From CADCWK01 sp035944555 (lineage in GTDB: Bacteria > Chloroflexota > Chloroflexia > Thermomicrobiales > UBA6265): a stretch of 64,000 nt of DNA. The stretch is from NCBI GenBank assembly GCA_035944555.1, contig DASZAY010000023.1, positions 124,001 to 188,000 on the forward strand, written 5' to 3'. Positions within the stretch are counted from its first letter, which is position 1, and the number at the start of each line of letters is the position of its first letter. A model generated the notes under the pieces. That model had not been told where the DNA came from. It did not search any database and saw nothing but the letters and a program-made list of their open reading frames with translations. A program made the translations under genes and the position numbers. This document shows, piece by piece, positions 61,457-64,000 of the stretch.

Positions 61457-62605
61457 TCACCCCTCACAGATGACACACCACGGCTGGTCATGGTGTCGGG
61501 TCATGGCGAGGGTGGCGCGGCCGGCGCCTGAGAGCTTGAACCGCTTGCGGATCTGCTCGACATCGCCGGCCAGCCCACGGCGGCGGATGTCGACTCCGCC
61601 GATCCCCAGTTCGCGCAGCCGCGCGGCGATGACCTTCTCGTGCCAGGGCAGCGAATCCAGCACGCGCAGGGTCCGGGCAAACGGCGTCTCGACCGGCCGG
61701 TCCGCCGTGAGGAAGGCGACCTGATCGTCGATCTTCGACGCGCCGATGGTCCGCGCCAGGTCCTCGACAAGTCCGGCCCGGGTCACGGCCGGATTGGGAT
61801 CCAGCAGCCAGCCGCGTGGCTCGCCGACCGGGACGGGATCGCCGGGCACCGGGACGAGCGTCGCGCCGGTGGGCAGGATGGTGGCCCGGCGCGGAGCGGT
61901 GGCGAGCGCCGGCGACCAGAGCGCAGCTTCCTTGAGGTCGCGTCCATCCGCGACCAGTTCCAGTTCCCACCCGTCCGGGACGACATCGTGGTCGATCCCC
62001 GGGGCTGCCTTGATTCCCACCCGCGGCACCTGACCCGTCAGAGCCACGGCCCAGTCGAGGGGCGGCTCTGACGAACCCGTGCCCATCCGGCCACTACTCG
62101 TCCGTCGGGCAGGGTCGATGAAGGCACCGTCGCAACCGGACAGGTCGGCAGCACGCACATCACCCAGCCAGGGTGTGACGCGGTCTCCGACCGCGTAGAC
62201 GCCCGCGTTGAGCGTGGCCATCCGGAGGTGCTCGGGGTCGAGGTCGACAGCGAGCACGTCGGTGACGCCGGCCAGCGCGACGAGATCGCCGCCGATCCCG
62301 GTGCAGAGGTCGGCGACCCGCCTCGCGTCCTGGAACCGGCCGGCGTGGCGGCGGGCGATCGGCTCGGCGGTCGCCTGCTCCAGTCCCGGCCGGGTCAGCC
62401 ACATCGCGTCGGCGCGGGTGAACTTGGTCCGCGCCGCGATCCGGAGATCATGGAGGGTCAGCGCGGCGGCGACCAGCTCCCGGTCGTGGTCGTGCCGCAG
62501 CCGCTCACCGACCCGGAGCAGGTCGCCCGGAGGAATGGGATCCGGCCCGATGGCAGCAAGGACGGCCAGCCCCTCGGGTGACGCGAGCCGGTCAGCGATC
62601 AGCAT
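61457..62605 (-). CDS. Class I SAM-dependent methyltransferase with THUMP-like domain
   Basis: A 382-residue protein from ATG 62605. SAM motif I is VADLCTGIGGDLVALAG (97-113), then DVLAVDLDPEHLRMATLNAG and the catalytic loop DGAFIDPARRTSSGR with an Asp-Pro-Ala-Arg-Arg motif. The C-terminal third (about 320-375: ELGIGGVDIRRRGLAGDVEQ then KLSGAGRATLAMTRH) matches the THUMP-like domain of a bacterial RNA methyltransferase family. Its target is probably RNA but unknown. It overlaps the carbonic anhydrase stop by 14 bases, implying one transcript. Confidence 0.87.
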   Translation of the reverse strand: MLIADRLASPEGLAVLAAIGPDPIPPGDLLRVGERLRHDHDRELVAAALTLHDLRIAARTKFTRADAMWLTRPGLEQATAEPIARRHAGRFQDARRVADLCTGIGGDLVALAGVTDVLAVDLDPEHLRMATLNAGVYAVGDRVTPWLGDVRAADLSGCDGAFIDPARRTSSGRMGTGSSEPPLDWAVALTGQVPRVGIKAAPGIDHDVVPDGWELELVADGRDLKEAALWSPALATAPRRATILPTGATLVPVPGDPVPVGEPRGWLLDPNPAVTRAGLVEDLARTIGASKIDDQVAFLTADRPVETPFARTLRVLDSLPWHEKVIAARLRELGIGGVDIRRRGLAGDVEQIRKRFKLSGAGRATLAMTRHHDQPWCVICEG

Positions 62606-63152
62606 CGGCGACGGGTGTCCCGATCTCGGTGAGCAACTGGTCGGTAACCGTCGGCGTATCGACGGCGTGGACCAGGCCGGTCGCGACGTCGAAGATCAGG
62701 CCGCTCACCGTGATATCCGGCGGCAGCAGTGTCGACGCCCGAATCTTCGCAACATCCTCACCGACGCTGTCGTAGAGCCGGGTGAACGTCAGGAAATCGT
62801 GCCCCTCTCCCAGGTCAACCCCGCGGTGTTCGATCAGGTGCTCGCGGATATCTTGGTTGGTGAACCGGTGTTGCCCGCAGTCCGTGTGGTGCATGACGAT
62901 GATCTCGCGGGTCCCGAGCAGGTTGGTGGACACCATCAGGGAACGGATCGCGTCATCGCTGGCCCGACCGCCGGCATTGCGGATGACGTGGGCGTCGCCC
63001 AGCCGCAGCCCGAGGACCGGGAACAGCTGGATGCGCGAGTCCATGCAGGTCAGGACCGCCAGCTTGCGCGCCGGCCGGAGTGGGACGTCGATCGTCCCAT
63101 GCTCGGTCGCGTACGCCCGGTTGGCCCGGAGGATCGCCTCCATCTCCGACAT
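62592..63152 (-). CDS. Beta-class carbonic anhydrase
   Basis: A 186-residue enzyme interconverting CO2 and bicarbonate. Zinc ligands and gate residues are visible: C36, D38, R40 in LTCMDSRIQLF, and H89-T-D-C92 in VMHHTDCGQHRF, with RNAGGRASDDAIRSLMVS between them. The short form without extra N-terminal residues fits the prokaryotic beta-CA type. Start ATG 63152. It precedes the methyltransferase with a 14-base overlap. Confidence 0.94.
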   Translation of the reverse strand: MSEMEAILRANRAYATEHGTIDVPLRPARKLAVLTCMDSRIQLFPVLGLRLGDAHVIRNAGGRASDDAIRSLMVSTNLLGTREIIVMHHTDCGQHRFTNQDIREHLIEHRGVDLGEGHDFLTFTRLYDSVGEDVAKIRASTLLPPDITVSGLIFDVATGLVHAVDTPTVTDQLLTEIGTPVADADR

Positions 63153-63198
63153 CGTCCCATCCTCTCATCCGGCTATCGTTCCGGGAGGTCGCGATTCG

Positions 63199-63210
63199 CC
63201 AGGTACCTGG
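63199..63210. promoter_or_regulatory. Perfect 12-base palindrome in divergent promoter region
   Basis: CCAGGTACCTGG lies between the divergent carbonic anhydrase and homoserine dehydrogenase genes. It could be an operator, but no other evidence supports that. Confidence 0.3.
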
Positions 63211-63400
63211 TCCGACAAACCCGGACAGTTGCGACAGGCGATGGTACAAGGTCCGCCCGCGGATTTCCCGTGCAGCCGCTTGCTGGACCGGGGATACGCC
63301 AGCCACCGGCGCCTGCTACAGTCACCTCACGGACCGGTTTCGGGCGATGTTTGCGTCGTATGACCGGGTGGATATGTCGGGATCGGTCACGAGGGGCAGC

Positions 63401-64000
63401 ATGGTGCGTCAGATCACGCTGGTACAGATGGGCATCGGCACGGTTGGCGGCGCGGTCATCGAGCAGGTGATCGCCCACCGCGCCATGTGGCGGCAGGCAC
63501 TCGGCATCGACATCCGCGTCGGCGCCATCGTTACCCGGGCCGGAGCTGTCGTCTCCGCGTCCGGTCGCGAGCTGCCGGACGAGGTCCTCCTGCAGATGGT
63601 CCGGGGGCGACGCGAGGGCTCGACCAGCGCCGCGCTGACCGGTGCCCCGATCGACGTCATCGCCCCCGTTCCCGCCATTGACCGCCTGATGGATGCCGGC
63701 CCGGTGATCGTCTCCGACTGTGGCGCCGGCGAGGGGGGCGTCCCGGTCCTCCTGGCGGCGCTCAACGGTGGCGGCGGAGTGGTCCTGGCCAACAAGGCAC
63801 CGATGGCCCTGCCATGGGACGACGCCGCATCCGGGGCGATCTGGTCGCAGGCGGGAGCCGGCGGTCGCGTCCGTTACGAAGCGACCTGTGGCGCCGGCCT
63901 GCCGGTGATCTCGTCCCTCCGCTCGCTGCTCGACACCGGCGACGAGATCCTCGACATCCAGGGCACGGTCTCCGGCACCTTCGGCACGATCTTCTCGTCC
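63401..64000 (+). CDS. hom: Homoserine dehydrogenase (partial, cut at window edge)
   Basis: An open frame of 200 codons from ATG 63401 (GAGGGG upstream) to the end of the window. The NAD(P)-binding start is LVQMGIGTVGGAVIEQVI, then the VIVSDCGAG strand, the VVLANKAPMALPWDD substrate loop with a conserved Asn-Lys, YEATCGAGLPVISSLRSLLD and the GTVSGTFGTIFS segment. This matches homoserine dehydrogenase in the threonine/methionine branch, reducing aspartate semialdehyde. The C-terminus lies outside. No ACT domain can be judged. Confidence 0.9.
   Translation, partial: MVRQITLVQMGIGTVGGAVIEQVIAHRAMWRQALGIDIRVGAIVTRAGAVVSASGRELPDEVLLQMVRGRREGSTSAALTGAPIDVIAPVPAIDRLMDAGPVIVSDCGAGEGGVPVLLAALNGGGGVVLANKAPMALPWDDAASGAIWSQAGAGGRVRYEATCGAGLPVISSLRSLLDTGDEILDIQGTVSGTFGTIFSS

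Overview
The window is a high-GC bacterial chromosome segment (many rows near 70% G+C) with frequent GTG and TTG starts, strong GGAGG-type ribosome sites and long GC-rich terminator hairpins. Gene content (paired ketosynthases with FabD, HD-GYP and NarL regulators, LarC, amidohydrolase/Rieske pair, cyanophycin genes, Ski2-like helicase, TPR-RecQ) would suit a Chloroflexota bacterium of the Thermomicrobia type. That placement is an inference from gene style only; no rRNA or tRNA gene was seen in the window.

Layout. 1-8920: a truncated Lrp/AsnC regulator, an orphan NarL regulator, and a spread-out fatty acid block (ketosynthase, FabD, second FabF), with an HD-GYP protein, a tiny exported CxxC peptide and a TIM-barrel protein between them. 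9095-14243: a tight plus-strand operon of sigma-like factor, HTH protein, ImmA/IrrE protease, a NurA-like protein and a HerA-type ATPase; this is the best candidate for an undescribed defence or repair system. 14532-29204: zinc ribbon, RraA-like protein, an ABC exporter with its own histidine kinase and response regulator, aldehyde dehydrogenase, OsmC, Ski2-like helicase, LarC, a DDAH-type amidinotransferase and a secreted protein. 29217-40832: aminoglycoside-phosphotransferase-like kinase, TauE/SafE transporter with an apparent CTG start, TPR-RecQ fusion, TyrS, a Tat-exported protein, a DUF2382 stress protein, and a translationally coupled amidohydrolase and Rieske protein.

40833-43034 is a clear low-GC island (one row is 45% G+C against 73% nearby) with two overlapping genes: an OLD/AAA15-like ATPase and a small protein with a PD-(D/E)XK-like motif, a second defence candidate. 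Then follow a sulfatase, a YnfA gene split by an in-frame TAG, small enzymes, and a RelE-UvrD fusion helicase (47028-49217). 49461-56386 has an MFS exporter and a nitrogen-storage locus: asparaginase, cyanophycin synthetase (with an odd Arg-rich tail) and cyanophycinase. The right end carries TreY, a membrane protein, a sugar-isomerase-like TIM barrel, a THUMP-like methyltransferase, beta-carbonic anhydrase and a homoserine dehydrogenase cut by the window edge.

No CRISPR array, insertion sequence, rRNA or tRNA was recognised.
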